In this document: positions 9,530 to 18,289 of the stretch, piece after piece
Layout: every line of letters begins with the position of its first letter
Position numbering within the stretch: position 1 is the first letter of the stretch
Assembly: GCA_963544575.1 (NCBI GenBank)
Contig: CAUUFZ010000002.1
Coordinates: forward strand, 1 to 64,000
Source of the DNA: Nanosyncoccus sp963544575
GTDB taxonomy: Bacteria; Patescibacteriota; Saccharimonadia; Saccharimonadales; Saccharimonadaceae
Length of the DNA: 64,000 bases
Direction: 5' to 3'
Made by a program: the position numbers and the translations under genes
The notes under the pieces: generated by a model
The model's database searches: none
What the model was told of the DNA's origin: nothing
What the model saw: the letters and a program-made list of their open reading frames with translations, nothing else

Positions 9530-9540
9530 CTTAACAATTC

Positions 9541-9567
9541 GAAATGACTGGCTAGTCCAGTCATTTT
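9541..9567 (+). terminator. Intrinsic terminator of ftsZ
   Basis: AAATGACTGG pairs with CCAGTCATTT around a 5-nt loop and is followed by T residues. Confidence 0.8.
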
Positions 9568-9581
9568 AGATAGAAATTATA

Positions 9582-10043
9582 ATGAATATAAATATTGGCA
9601 TTGGCGATAGCAAGGTGCTGGAAAGCCGAGAAACTACGGACGGCCAGATGATTCGTCGCAGACGAGTGACGAAAGACGGTTATCGCTTTACGACTTACGA
9701 GCGCATCGAGCTACCAACGTTGACGGTGAAAAAACGTAGTGGTAACCGAGAAGTTTTTGATCGAGATAAATTGCGTGGAGCAGTAAAACGTAGTGTGGGG
9801 AAGTTTTTTAATTCGGAATTTGAAATCGAAGATGTAGTAAACTCAGTGACAGCGAAGATGTATGCTCTAGACCGAGATGAAGTGGAATCACATGAGATTG
9901 GTCAGGCGATTTTGGACGTTTTGGCCGAGAAAAATGAAGTGGCTTATGTGCGATTTGCTAGTGTATTTTTACAGTTTAAGACTTTGGACGAGTTCGAAAG
10001 TATTATTAGGGAACAAAGAAAGAAGAAAAAAGAATGCGTGTAG
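9582..10043 (+). CDS. nrdR: NrdR-like regulator lacking the zinc ribbon cysteines
   Basis: Residues from about 45 onward match the NrdR ATP-cone, which senses ATP/dATP and represses ribonucleotide reductase genes. The N-terminal segment keeps the family spacing (DSKVLESRETTDGQMIRRRR, then RFTTYER), but all four zinc-ligand cysteines are absent: the N-terminal CPxC is replaced by INIG and the second CxxC by TKDG. A stop codon at 9567-9569 rules out an upstream start that would restore them. The ATP cone (LTVKKRSGNREVFDRDKLRG) appears intact. DNA binding may therefore be altered. The gene overlaps the next one by 10 nt. Confidence 0.85.
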   Translation: MNINIGIGDSKVLESRETTDGQMIRRRRVTKDGYRFTTYERIELPTLTVKKRSGNREVFDRDKLRGAVKRSVGKFFNSEFEIEDVVNSVTAKMYALDRDEVESHEIGQAILDVLAEKNEVAYVRFASVFLQFKTLDEFESIIREQRKKKKECV

Positions 10044-10300
10044 TAATAGTGGTAAAACAACATTCGGAATTTGCCTCGGAAGCCGAGATGTGGAAGCGAG
10101 ACTTCGAATATGAGGCGCGAAAAGAGGTGGAATTGATTGATCCGGAGACAATTGATGGGGAATTATTCGCGAGAGCGAGAGACATTGTGCAGTATCCGAC
10201 GGTTTTGGTTTTGCAGGATGATGGGATGGTGGTAAAAAAGTGGGCGGGCAGACCATTACCACAAATTTCGGAAGTAAAGTACGTGATTCGCGAAGTCTAG
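10034..10300 (+). CDS. Thioredoxin-fold-like small protein without cysteines
   Basis: 88 residues. The pattern is an N-terminal beta strand (MRVVIVV), a helix, then YPTVLVLQDDG, which resembles the cis-proline strand of thioredoxin-like proteins, and a C-terminal helix. There is no cysteine at all, so it cannot be a redox enzyme in the usual way. It overlaps nrdR by 10 nt, which suggests translational coupling and a related role, perhaps in nucleotide reduction. The function is not known. Its last codons and stop belong to a tandem repeat. Confidence 0.65.
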   Translation: MRVVIVVKQHSEFASEAEMWKRDFEYEARKEVELIDPETIDGELFARARDIVQYPTVLVLQDDGMVVKKWAGRPLPQISEVKYVIREV

Positions 10301-10403
10301 ATTTTGGGGGATAGCTTTGATTGGGTATTTGGCTTTTAGCGAAGTCTAGATTTTGGGGAATAGCTTTGATGGGGGCGTATGGCTTTTAGCGAAGTCTAGA
10401 TTT
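10290..10403 (+). repeat. Tandem 49/50-bp repeat containing the gene's stop codon
   Basis: GCGAAGTCTAGATTTT recurs at 10290, 10339 and 10389 (spacing 49 and 50 bp). The first copy supplies the final codons and TAG stop of the preceding gene. The third runs into the TATAAT promoter of the HD gene. Confidence 0.85.
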
Positions 10404-10422
10404 TTGTTGTATAATTAGGGGG

Positions 10423-11091
10423 ATGAGTAAAATCAGGGAACAAGCAGAGGCAATTTTTGCCTGGGGCAAAACGCAGCCTGGATATAAAATCTACTGGGAG
10501 CAGCACTCTAAGAGTACGGCGAGAGCAGCAGAGGCGATTGCGCGTGCCATGAAAAAAGATCAGCTTGACCCAGATATGGCTTATGCAGTGGGATTACTGC
10601 ATGATATTGGTCGAGTGAAAATGAAACATGCAGGATTGAAGCACCCGATTTTTGGTTATGAAATTTTGATGGAAAAGGGGCTTGAGATCCCAGCGCGAAT
10701 TTCGATGACCCACACTTATTACGGTTTTCCGACTTTGAACCGTGACGAATTCTGGGAGGGGATGGATGAGGATACGATTCGTATGACACAAGAATATATG
10801 TTGCGTGTGAAAATTGATGATTATGATAGATTGATTCAGCTTTGCGACAATATGTGTCACCATACGGGGATTATGACGATTTCGGATCGCTTCTCGGATA
10901 TCTTGATTCGACATAATATTCGACGCGCAGGAGAACATTTACGCAGATTATATGATTTAAAATTGTACTTTGATGACAAAATTGAGGGGAATATTTACGA
11001 ATTATTCCGCGAAGAAATTATTGAAACTACAATGGATGAACCGAACGGAATATATACGAAAATTTTGAAAAATACAGAGGAAACGGATTAG
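10423..11091 (+). CDS. HD-domain phosphohydrolase
   Basis: 222 residues with the HD metal site in VGLLHDIGRVKMKH and a further histidine/aspartate segment in LIQLCDNMCHHTG. Members of this superfamily hydrolyse nucleotide or other phosphate esters; the substrate here is unknown. TATAAT at 10410-10415 lies 7 nt from the ATG (leaderless). ileS starts 12 nt after the stop, so the two probably share an mRNA. Confidence 0.8.
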   Translation: MSKIREQAEAIFAWGKTQPGYKIYWEQHSKSTARAAEAIARAMKKDQLDPDMAYAVGLLHDIGRVKMKHAGLKHPIFGYEILMEKGLEIPARISMTHTYYGFPTLNRDEFWEGMDEDTIRMTQEYMLRVKIDDYDRLIQLCDNMCHHTGIMTISDRFSDILIRHNIRRAGEHLRRLYDLKLYFDDKIEGNIYELFREEIIETTMDEPNGIYTKILKNTEETD

Positions 11092-11102
11092 AAAGAGGAA
11101 AT

Positions 11103-14015
11103 ATGAAATATCAAGCAAATACAAGAAGACGAGCTTTAGAATACGAAAAAGCGTTGATCGAGTTCTGGAAGAAAAATCAGACTTTTGAAAAATCGATTGA
11201 GCAACGCGATATCGATAATTCATATGTTTTTTATGATGGACCTCCGTTCATTACCGGTATGCCACACCATGGAACCTTGCTTTCTTCGGTGACGAAGGAT
11301 GCGGTGCCAAGGTTTTGGACGATGCGCGGAAAACGGGTAGAGCGTCGTTGGGGTTGGGATTGTCACGGTCTACCAGCAGAGAATTTTGTCGAGAAACAAT
11401 TAGGAATCACGGACCGTCGAGAAATTGGTACGAAGTGGCCGCTAGCGACCTATATCGAGAAGGCTAAGGCTTCGATGGTGGCAAATTCAGAAGCTTGGGA
11501 ATCGACGATTGAGCGTATTGGCCGTTGGGTGGATTTTCGTGGGGCTTATCGTACGATGGATAAGAATTATATGGAATCAGTTTGGTGGGCGTTTAAGACT
11601 CTATACGAAAAGGGCTTGATTTTCGAGGGCCGCAAGGTTTTGATGTACGACACTAAATTCTCGACGCCAGTTTCGAAAGCCGAGGTGATGATGGATAATG
11701 ACGCCTATCAAGAGGTGACTGATCCATCGGTGTTTGTGAAATTTAAGGTAGTGAGTGAGGGGGAACTTCGGGGCGCATACCTGCTAGCTTGGACGACCAC
11801 GCCTTGGACTTTGCCAGCGAACTTGGCTCTAGCGGTAAATGAAAAATTGACTTATGGTTTGTACCAGGTGGGTGAAGAGAAAATCATAACACTAGTGAAG
11901 ACGGCGGCAGAAGTTTTTGAAGGGGAATATGAACTTCTGAAGGAACTTTCGGGCGCAGAATTAGTGGGCCTGGAATATCAGCCTTTGATGGAGAATTTCT
12001 CACGCGAGGAACGTAAAAAAGATACTTATCACGTACTGACTGCAGAATATGTTTCGGATGAAGATGGTACGGGCATCGTGCATATCGCTCCAGCTTATGG
12101 CGAGGTGGACTATGATTTGGCTTTGGCACACGAAGTGGACTTTGTGGATCTTTTGGATGAACAGGGTTATTACGTGGAGCCAGCTGAAAAATGGTTGATG
12201 GACCTTGGTGTACGTAAAACCGACGAGAGCGGAATTGAACTTTGGGCGGCGAATAAAATTATCGCTAAGATGTTGCTCGAAAAGGGTATTGTATATCGTA
12301 TTAAGTATATTAAGCACGAATATCCATTCAATCCACGCTCGAAGCAACGCATTATTTACCGAGCATTTCCAAGTTGGTTCTTCAATGTGACGGATTCGAA
12401 AACCATGTTGATTTCTGAAAATGAAAAAATTAACTGGTTCCCAGAATATTTGAAGCATGGTCGTTTCGAGAAAAATATCGAAGCGGCGCCGGATTGGAAT
12501 TTGTCACGCGACCGTTTCTTCGCCACGGCAATGCCAGTTTGGAAGGGTGACAAGGGAAGCGTGAAAGTGGTGGGTTCTTATGATGAGCTTTATGAACTTT
12601 CAGGTGTGAAACTGGAGGATTACCACCGTCCTTGGGTGGATGAGATTGAATTTGAGATCGACGGAGAGCATTTTACCCGTATCGATAAGGTGTTAGACTG
12701 TTGGTTTGAATCAGGTTCGATGCCATTTGCACAGCTGCATTATCCATTTGAAAATCGGGAAAAATTTGAAAAGAATTACCCGGCAGATTTCATCGTGGAA
12801 TATGTGGGTCAAGTGCGCGCGTGGTTCTATTATGTGCATGTGGTGAATACGGCGCTATTTTCAGATATTGCTTATAAAAATGTGATTACTACTGGTACCT
12901 TGGCGGGTAACGATGGTCGCAAGATGTCGAAATCATTAGGAAATTACACCGATCCGAATCTCCTAATGGACCAATATTCGGCAGACTCTTTGCGTTTCTT
13001 GATGCTTTCTTCGCCAGTGCTAGCAGGAGAAGATTTCTCATTGATTGATAAAGATGTATCGGACGTGGCACGTAAGTTATCGATGATTTGGAATGTTTAT
13101 GATTTCTTCACGATGTATGCGGAAGTCGATGGTTTTGATTCTGAACAGGCGATGGCGGTGAGTGAATTCGTGAACCCACTAGATATCTGGTTAGTTTCGA
13201 GGGTGCACCAGGTGCGTAACCAAATTACGGAAGGTATGGAAGCTTATAATATTCCAGCGGCGCTGGCTTCAGTATTGGAATTTATTGATGATATGTCGAA
13301 CTGGTTCGTGCGTAGGTCACGTAGGCGCTTCTGGAAATCGGAAGACGATCGAGATAAATTGGAAGCCTATTCGACCTTGTATTATGTGATGATTTATCTC
13401 GCGAAGATTTTGGCACCATTTACGCCATTCCTCGCTGAGGAGCTTTACCAGAAGATGACTGGTGCGGGTGTGATGAATTCGGAAATTCCAGAATCAGTGC
13501 ATCTTTTGGATTGGCCAGAAGCTGGGGTAATCGATGAGGCGGTGCTTGTGCAGATGGCAAAGACGCGTGAGATTATTACAGCTGGCTTAGCAGAAAGAAT
13601 GAAGAAGACCGAAACTGAGGCACAAATCAAGGTACGTCAACCATTAGCGAAGCTAGTTTATGCTGGTGAAAAACTGGATGACTTCTATGAGCAGATTATT
13701 ATGGAAGAAGTAAATGTGAAGTCGGTCGAACATGGGGAAGCTTTGATGCTCGATAAAACTTTGACACCAGAATTACTAGAAGAAGGTAAGATTCGTGAAT
13801 TGATTCGCTTCGTACAGGCCGCACGTAAGAAGGCAGGACTAAATGTCGACGATCGAATTAGATTGATGGTTTCGATGGAAGTGCCAGAGGCATATCGTGA
13901 AATGCTGATGAATGAGGTCTTGGCGGAAGAGTTGGTAAAGGAAGGAAACTTTGCTTACGACGAGATCGTAAAAGTTCAGGGTGAAAATATCGCGATTTCT
14001 TTAGAAAAGATCTAA
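11103..14015 (+). CDS. ileS: Isoleucyl-tRNA synthetase
   Basis: Class I aminoacyl-tRNA synthetase, 970 residues. The HIGH-like motif is PHHG within YDGPPFITGMPHHG. A large editing (CP1) domain contains TTTPWTLPANLA and DEDGTGIVHIAPAYG, and KMSKSLGN marks the second ATP site. The C-terminal anticodon-binding region is present, but the cysteine zinc finger of many bacterial IleRS is not, which fits the eukaryote-like clade. A GAAAGAGGAA Shine-Dalgarno-like stretch precedes the ATG. A strong terminator follows. Confidence 0.95.
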   Translation: MKYQANTRRRALEYEKALIEFWKKNQTFEKSIEQRDIDNSYVFYDGPPFITGMPHHGTLLSSVTKDAVPRFWTMRGKRVERRWGWDCHGLPAENFVEKQLGITDRREIGTKWPLATYIEKAKASMVANSEAWESTIERIGRWVDFRGAYRTMDKNYMESVWWAFKTLYEKGLIFEGRKVLMYDTKFSTPVSKAEVMMDNDAYQEVTDPSVFVKFKVVSEGELRGAYLLAWTTTPWTLPANLALAVNEKLTYGLYQVGEEKIITLVKTAAEVFEGEYELLKELSGAELVGLEYQPLMENFSREERKKDTYHVLTAEYVSDEDGTGIVHIAPAYGEVDYDLALAHEVDFVDLLDEQGYYVEPAEKWLMDLGVRKTDESGIELWAANKIIAKMLLEKGIVYRIKYIKHEYPFNPRSKQRIIYRAFPSWFFNVTDSKTMLISENEKINWFPEYLKHGRFEKNIEAAPDWNLSRDRFFATAMPVWKGDKGSVKVVGSYDELYELSGVKLEDYHRPWVDEIEFEIDGEHFTRIDKVLDCWFESGSMPFAQLHYPFENREKFEKNYPADFIVEYVGQVRAWFYYVHVVNTALFSDIAYKNVITTGTLAGNDGRKMSKSLGNYTDPNLLMDQYSADSLRFLMLSSPVLAGEDFSLIDKDVSDVARKLSMIWNVYDFFTMYAEVDGFDSEQAMAVSEFVNPLDIWLVSRVHQVRNQITEGMEAYNIPAALASVLEFIDDMSNWFVRRSRRRFWKSEDDRDKLEAYSTLYYVMIYLAKILAPFTPFLAEELYQKMTGAGVMNSEIPESVHLLDWPEAGVIDEAVLVQMAKTREIITAGLAERMKKTETEAQIKVRQPLAKLVYAGEKLDDFYEQIIMEEVNVKSVEHGEALMLDKTLTPELLEEGKIRELIRFVQAARKKAGLNVDDRIRLMVSMEVPEAYREMLMNEVLAEELVKEGNFAYDEIVKVQGENIAISLEKI

Positions 14016-14084
14016 TCAAGGATGGGTCATTCCTATATAGAAAACATGTAGGTATATGGTTCCATAATAGGTGATTCAGCAGGA

Positions 14085-14113
14085 AGCTCCGTAGGAAAAT
14101 ACGGAGCTTTTTG
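14085..14113 (+). terminator. Intrinsic terminator of ileS
   Basis: AGCTCCGTA and TACGGAGCT form a 9-bp stem, followed by TTTTT. Confidence 0.9.
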
Positions 14114-14133
14114 ATGAAAATATCTCTGTTAAA

Positions 14134-14174
14134 ACATAAACAGTATTGACAAAAATAGTAGTTTATGTTAGACT
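14134..14174 (+). promoter_or_regulatory. Sigma-70-type promoter with flanking 8-bp inverted repeat
   Basis: TTGACA (14146-14151), 17-nt spacer, TAGACT (14169-14174). ACATAAAC (14134-14141) and GTTTATGT (14161-14168) form a perfect inverted repeat around the -35 element, as an operator would. It drives transcription into the AT-rich island. Confidence 0.6.
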
Positions 14175-14257
14175 TAAAACAAGTTAGACAATAAAAACAA
14201 AAAATGTAAAATAAGCTAACTCAAAGAAAAATAAACAGGAAATTAAATATGTAAAAA

Positions 14258-14640
14258 AGTCTTCGAATATGCGAAGACGAGAAAAAGTAAGTAAAACCTA
14301 GAATTATTAAAATAAATAAGGAAAAATATTTGAATAGACGAGAAGTCAATGAAACACTAATAAACAAGCATTGATTGATCAAGAAAAAAGTGGAGGAGAT
14401 GGATAGATGAATAAAAAAGTTATTCAACTATCCATCGCTCAGATAAAAGATTAAAAAACGATAAAATTGTTCACTTTATTAAAATAATTGTTCAATTTTA
14501 TTAGATGAAAATCGTAGTTTAATAATATTTTTATAAAATTTAAAAAAATTACTTGCAAATGTAAAATTTGTGATATTATTAATGTAACGAAGATCATAAG
14601 TCAAAACAAAAATAAAAGTTTAAGAGCAAAGGAAGATAGA
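14258..14640 (+). other. AT-rich leader with hairpins, no large gene
   Basis: Contains a GTCTTCG/CGAAGAC hairpin near 14258-14280, the hairpin that encloses the 15-residue ORF, and a possible promoter TTGCAA near 14554. Base composition is clearly more AT-rich than in the housekeeping genes on either side. Confidence 0.4.
14407..14454 (+). CDS. Possible 15-residue peptide inside a hairpin
   Basis: GGAGGAG sits about 7-9 nt before an ATG that opens MNKKVIQLSIAQIKD. The start codon lies inside a near-perfect stem, 14398-14414 against 14420-14436, with one A-A mismatch and a 5-nt loop, so folding would hide the start. It could be a regulated leader peptide or simply a hairpin with a chance ORF. 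Confidence 0.35.
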   Translation: MNKKVIQLSIAQIKD

Positions 14641-14642
14641 GA

Positions 14643-14759
14643 ATGACGTTTGAATTCTTTGATGATGAAACTAATTACGTATCAAAAAGACAAGTCAGTC
14701 AAGAGGTACGCGCGAGGATTACCGCTAAGCTCGGTAAGATTTCCTCGATGATTAGCTAA
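14643..14759 (+). CDS. Small ORF, 38 residues
   Basis: AAAGGAAGA precedes an ATG opening MTFEFFDDETNYVSKRQVSQ. The second half is basic and amphipathic (QEVRARITAKLGKISSMIS). A clear terminator begins 30 nt after the stop and a promoter-like stretch precedes it, so this is a self-contained transcription unit. I do not recognise the peptide. It is followed by the operon of two unknown proteins and may be regulated with it. Confidence 0.5.
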   Translation: MTFEFFDDETNYVSKRQVSQEVRARITAKLGKISSMIS

Positions 14760-14788
14760 ATTAGCTAGAAACTTGTTCCTGATTTTAG

Positions 14789-14819
14789 AAAATAGTCGCT
14801 TTTTGGGCGGCTATTTTTT
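14789..14819 (+). terminator. Intrinsic terminator of the 38-residue ORF
   Basis: AAAATAGTCGC pairs with GCGGCTATTTT (one G-U), ending in TTTTTT. Confidence 0.85.
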
Positions 14820-14987
14820 GTTGAGGGCAAAATATAAAAAATGTGTTCAAAATAGAAAATTAAGTGTTCAATTATACCACTATAAGTTAAGATAAAATTG
14901 AACAAAAATATTATTGACAATCTGATAAATAAGCGTTATCGTAATGGCATAAGGTCATATTTCAAAATAAAAAAGAAAGGTCTCCAC

Positions 14988-15365
14988 ATGACTGATACTA
15001 ATACTTTTTCACCGGAGGTTGGACAGATTCAGCCTGATTTTCAAGGTGACAATTTAAAAGCGCAGGATGAATTGATGAATCAATACATCGAAAAAATGAT
15101 GAGTGAAGCGGGTGTCGGCGTGAATGATCGTTTGCGTGAAGATTTAAAGATGAAAATGCAAGAAGCTATCTTGAGTGAAATCTTGATGAATTTGCCGGAT
15201 TACTTGGTAGATAAGATTTCAGAGCTTTTTGATGCGGCTGAACCGGATTTTAACGAGGTTCAGAAGATTATCCAAGAATCAGGTATTGATGTACAGTCGG
15301 TAACCGAAAAGGCATTGGACGAGTTTAAAGAGAATTACTTAAAGAATGCTAAGGAGGAGGCATAA
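14988..15365 (+). CDS. Small acidic helical protein of unknown function
   Basis: 125 residues, start chosen at 14988 after AAGAAAGG. The first 35 residues look disordered. The rest is predicted helical, with MNQYIEKMMSEAGV and NLPDYLVDKISELFDAAEP. It resembles small proteins of unknown function (DUF5663-like) that I recall from Patescibacteria, but I cannot confirm this. TTGACA at 14913 with a weak -10 may be the promoter, next to a TTGAACA box. The stop overlaps the next start by one base, so the two proteins are translationally coupled and probably work together. Confidence 0.7.
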   Translation: MTDTNTFSPEVGQIQPDFQGDNLKAQDELMNQYIEKMMSEAGVGVNDRLREDLKMKMQEAILSEILMNLPDYLVDKISELFDAAEPDFNEVQKIIQESGIDVQSVTEKALDEFKENYLKNAKEEA

Positions 15366-18250
15366 TGAGTGTAAGAAATATGAATTTCGCGCCGAGTGGA
15401 AATAATGATAATAGTGAAGGCATGCCTGACGTGACTGAGAAACCTGAAGTTAATGTGAACAGACAAGGTTATATTGATTGGCGCAAAGAAAAATCTGAAT
15501 CTGAAAAAGCTCAAGCTCTTGAGGCTCAGCGTTTAGCTAGGGAGAAATATTACAAGGAGCAGCATGATTTGCGTGAAGAGCAATATAATCATGAAGCTGA
15601 TACATCTAAAGACGCCGAAAGAAATGAAAATGACCGTAAGATTGAATTACGTCATCAATTTGATCAAGTTAAGCTTGAGGCGGACACTTTCTTGAAAATG
15701 CAAGCCGGTCTTGGTCTGATGAATGAAAAAGAGATTCGTGAATATAAAGATAATCTGAATAAACAAGAGAAAAATGCTCTTGAATACATGCGCGATGGTG
15801 GCGAAGGTAGTCTAGTGCCGATGGAAAATTTGATGAAGCGCAGTCTTGACCAGATTAGTGATTTTGAGGCCAAAATTCAGGCTACTCCAGAATACCAGGA
15901 AATGATACGAAAAAAGATGTTGGCGAGAAAAGGCCTTGATGTGATTAAGGAACGCAGAGGCAATGATGCTGACCTTGGCGTTAATGATTTTCGCTTTAAG
16001 GAAAAAGTCTATAAAATGCAAGCCAACCTCGCGGAGAGAGAATTTTTATCAAAAGCTTTTTCAGCGGAAGATAAGAAAAACACAAATGAAGCTCTTGATG
16101 CTGCTACGGAGAAATTTAATAAGCTTGATGAAGAAGCGATTAAGTTGACTCGTGAATTAAAAGCTGGTGGCAGAAAATTAACTTTTGAGGATTATCAAAA
16201 GATTGATGCGGCTTGGGGTGCATCTGCGGCAGCTGAAGCGAAGATGAATGAGATCAAGAATGCCGATAAGAAAGAAATCGCTTTTGATTTTGCACAGAAT
16301 CAATATAAAAAGATTCAAAAGAGTGAGCAAATGAGCGGGGTGGAAGGTTCATTTTTAAGTAAATTTAATGTACTTACTGGTGAAGACACAATTGAAAAAT
16401 TCGAGCCAACTGTCAAAGATAAGATGGGTGGAGTAGCTGCCGGTATGACGAGCCTTGAAGGTGAAAACGGCCCAAAGCAGACTGTGGAATTTCCTCCAGC
16501 AATTATTCCTGGAGAAGGAGTAAAAAAGGGTAATCAGTTAGTTAATCCAGGCACTGGTGAAAATAATCCGAAGGATGATCCGAAGAATCCAGAGGATGGA
16601 CTAAAAGATTCAAAAGAGAAAAAAGGTTTTGTCGCTGGTGTTATTGATAAAATCAAGAAACATAGTGAAGGAATCAAACGATTTGCAATGGCTGCTGGAA
16701 TTGGCGTACTTGTTGCTTTTGCAGCTTATGGTGGCTACAGGCTTGGTGCAAATAATACTGCTGTCGAAAAAAGCATGGATAAGGATAATAACGGTGACAC
16801 TGATGGTAATGTAGAGAAAGCTCTAGCGGAACATGATGCAAGCGGTGAAACTGATGGTTCAGATAATGAAAAATTAAATGAGTCGGTTTCTTATAACGTG
16901 ATAGTTGATGGAGTTGAAAAGACCGTTGAGCTTAGCGACGAGGTTGATACGAGTGCTCCTGATTTTACAAATCCAAACCGTCATTTGAACGATTTTGGCT
17001 ACATGGATATGTCAAAATTGAAAGAAATGAAAGAACAAGGCGCTTCTGAAGAAGCGATGGGCTTTGAGGCTATGAATATGTTAAACGAAGCATTGCGTAA
17101 CCCACATATTCTTGCAAATACTGGTGCTAACTTAGGTGTATTCGGTGATATTGATTCATATGAAGATGTAAATGAAATTACTAATATGATTCAAAATGGT
17201 GATGATGAATCAAGAGCCGCTATTCGTCATGAAGTAAATGAAGCATTAGCTGAGTTCTGGAATGGTGCAACTCCTAAGATTGGTACACTCAAGGCTGGGA
17301 CTCCTTATGAATCATGTTTTGCTACACAGGTTGGTGGTGATGGCAACTTCCAGATTAATATCGCAAGAGATATGAATGGTGTAGTGCATGATCATGACGT
17401 CTTCTATCTATACGGTGAAAAAGATGGCCAAGATATATTCAATAAGAATGAGCTCGGCGGTATCAAAGAAAAAATGATGAAAAAGTTTGGTGTTATTAAG
17501 GCGACCGATAATGCTGATGTAAGAATGGCTAAGATGGAGTCTGGTCACTGTATCGTGCTTGAAGAGTGTAGTGGACAAGATGGCTATGTTCTTGACGTTA
17601 AGGATGTTCCTGTACTTCACTTTAATCAAGAGAAGACTCATGTAGATACTACAGATTCTGTCGTCACTCAAGAAAAAGTTGAAATAACGAACAATAAAGA
17701 ACCAGAACCTTCTAAGCCAAAGAACGAAACCCCACCTTCAACTCCAAAGGAGAATCCAAAGACTCCTGAAACTAATGTAAGTGATGGTAAGACCAATACG
17801 GCTTCAGCTAACGACGGCGCCAGTAAGCGGGATTATACCAATAGAGACAATGCATCTGAATATCTTAAAGGCGAAGATGAAAGGAACGCTCAGACCAATC
17901 TTCCAGGCAGTGAAATTACAGATAAAGCCCAGTTTGATGCGATGGTGAAAGAGAGTATTGAACAAAATTCTAATCCAAATACCACTTGGACCTTCCAGGA
18001 CAATAGCCAAGGAATCGTACATCAAGAAGGTGTAGCTACTGAGAAGCAAGCTGATGCAGAAAATCGCTCAGTATTAGCTGAAGAAAAGCCAGTAGTAAAT
18101 GAGGCAGCTGAAGGATCATTTGGTAAAGAAAAGATAGGTACGAGTAACGAACTCGATGATGTAGTGAGAGGTTCTTATAGTGATAATAAGATTGCCCATG
18201 AATCAGGACAGACTACTACCGTAGACACAACTTCCAACTCTGAACAATAA
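15365..18250 (+). CDS. Large single-span membrane protein with coiled-coil N-terminus
   Basis: 961 residues. Residues about 30-330 are highly charged and helical (many KxxE/ExxK steps), suggesting a long cytoplasmic coiled coil. Residues about 370-430 are a polar linker. One hydrophobic segment (FAMAAGIGVLVAFAAYGGYR, about 439-460) is the only transmembrane span. The roughly 500-residue C-terminal part is probably outside the cell and ends in Pro/Ser/Thr/Asn-rich sequence. There is no signal peptide or sortase motif. It is coupled by a one-base overlap to the small protein upstream. I do not recognise a family. It could be a cell-surface or envelope-spanning structural protein. Confidence 0.75.
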   Translation: MSVRNMNFAPSGNNDNSEGMPDVTEKPEVNVNRQGYIDWRKEKSESEKAQALEAQRLAREKYYKEQHDLREEQYNHEADTSKDAERNENDRKIELRHQFDQVKLEADTFLKMQAGLGLMNEKEIREYKDNLNKQEKNALEYMRDGGEGSLVPMENLMKRSLDQISDFEAKIQATPEYQEMIRKKMLARKGLDVIKERRGNDADLGVNDFRFKEKVYKMQANLAEREFLSKAFSAEDKKNTNEALDAATEKFNKLDEEAIKLTRELKAGGRKLTFEDYQKIDAAWGASAAAEAKMNEIKNADKKEIAFDFAQNQYKKIQKSEQMSGVEGSFLSKFNVLTGEDTIEKFEPTVKDKMGGVAAGMTSLEGENGPKQTVEFPPAIIPGEGVKKGNQLVNPGTGENNPKDDPKNPEDGLKDSKEKKGFVAGVIDKIKKHSEGIKRFAMAAGIGVLVAFAAYGGYRLGANNTAVEKSMDKDNNGDTDGNVEKALAEHDASGETDGSDNEKLNESVSYNVIVDGVEKTVELSDEVDTSAPDFTNPNRHLNDFGYMDMSKLKEMKEQGASEEAMGFEAMNMLNEALRNPHILANTGANLGVFGDIDSYEDVNEITNMIQNGDDESRAAIRHEVNEALAEFWNGATPKIGTLKAGTPYESCFATQVGGDGNFQINIARDMNGVVHDHDVFYLYGEKDGQDIFNKNELGGIKEKMMKKFGVIKATDNADVRMAKMESGHCIVLEECSGQDGYVLDVKDVPVLHFNQEKTHVDTTDSVVTQEKVEITNNKEPEPSKPKNETPPSTPKENPKTPETNVSDGKTNTASANDGASKRDYTNRDNASEYLKGEDERNAQTNLPGSEITDKAQFDAMVKESIEQNSNPNTTWTFQDNSQGIVHQEGVATEKQADAENRSVLAEEKPVVNEAAEGSFGKEKIGTSNELDDVVRGSYSDNKIAHESGQTTTVDTTSNSEQ

Positions 18251-18289
18251 TTGTACTCAATAGAAAAGCAAAAATATTGAACAAATATG

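Larger units (their letters stand above)
14467..14904. promoter_or_regulatory. Repeated TGTTCAA-type boxes
   Basis: TTGTTCA occurs at 14467 and 14488 (21 bp apart); TGTTCA(A) at 14844 and 14865 (again 21 bp apart); the inverse TTGAACA lies at 14898, just upstream of the TTGACA of the next operon. Similar TGAACA/TGTTGTACA sequences lie at 18241-18294, before the LPHTG gene. Spacing of two helical turns suggests a dimeric regulator, but none is identified. Confidence 0.45.
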
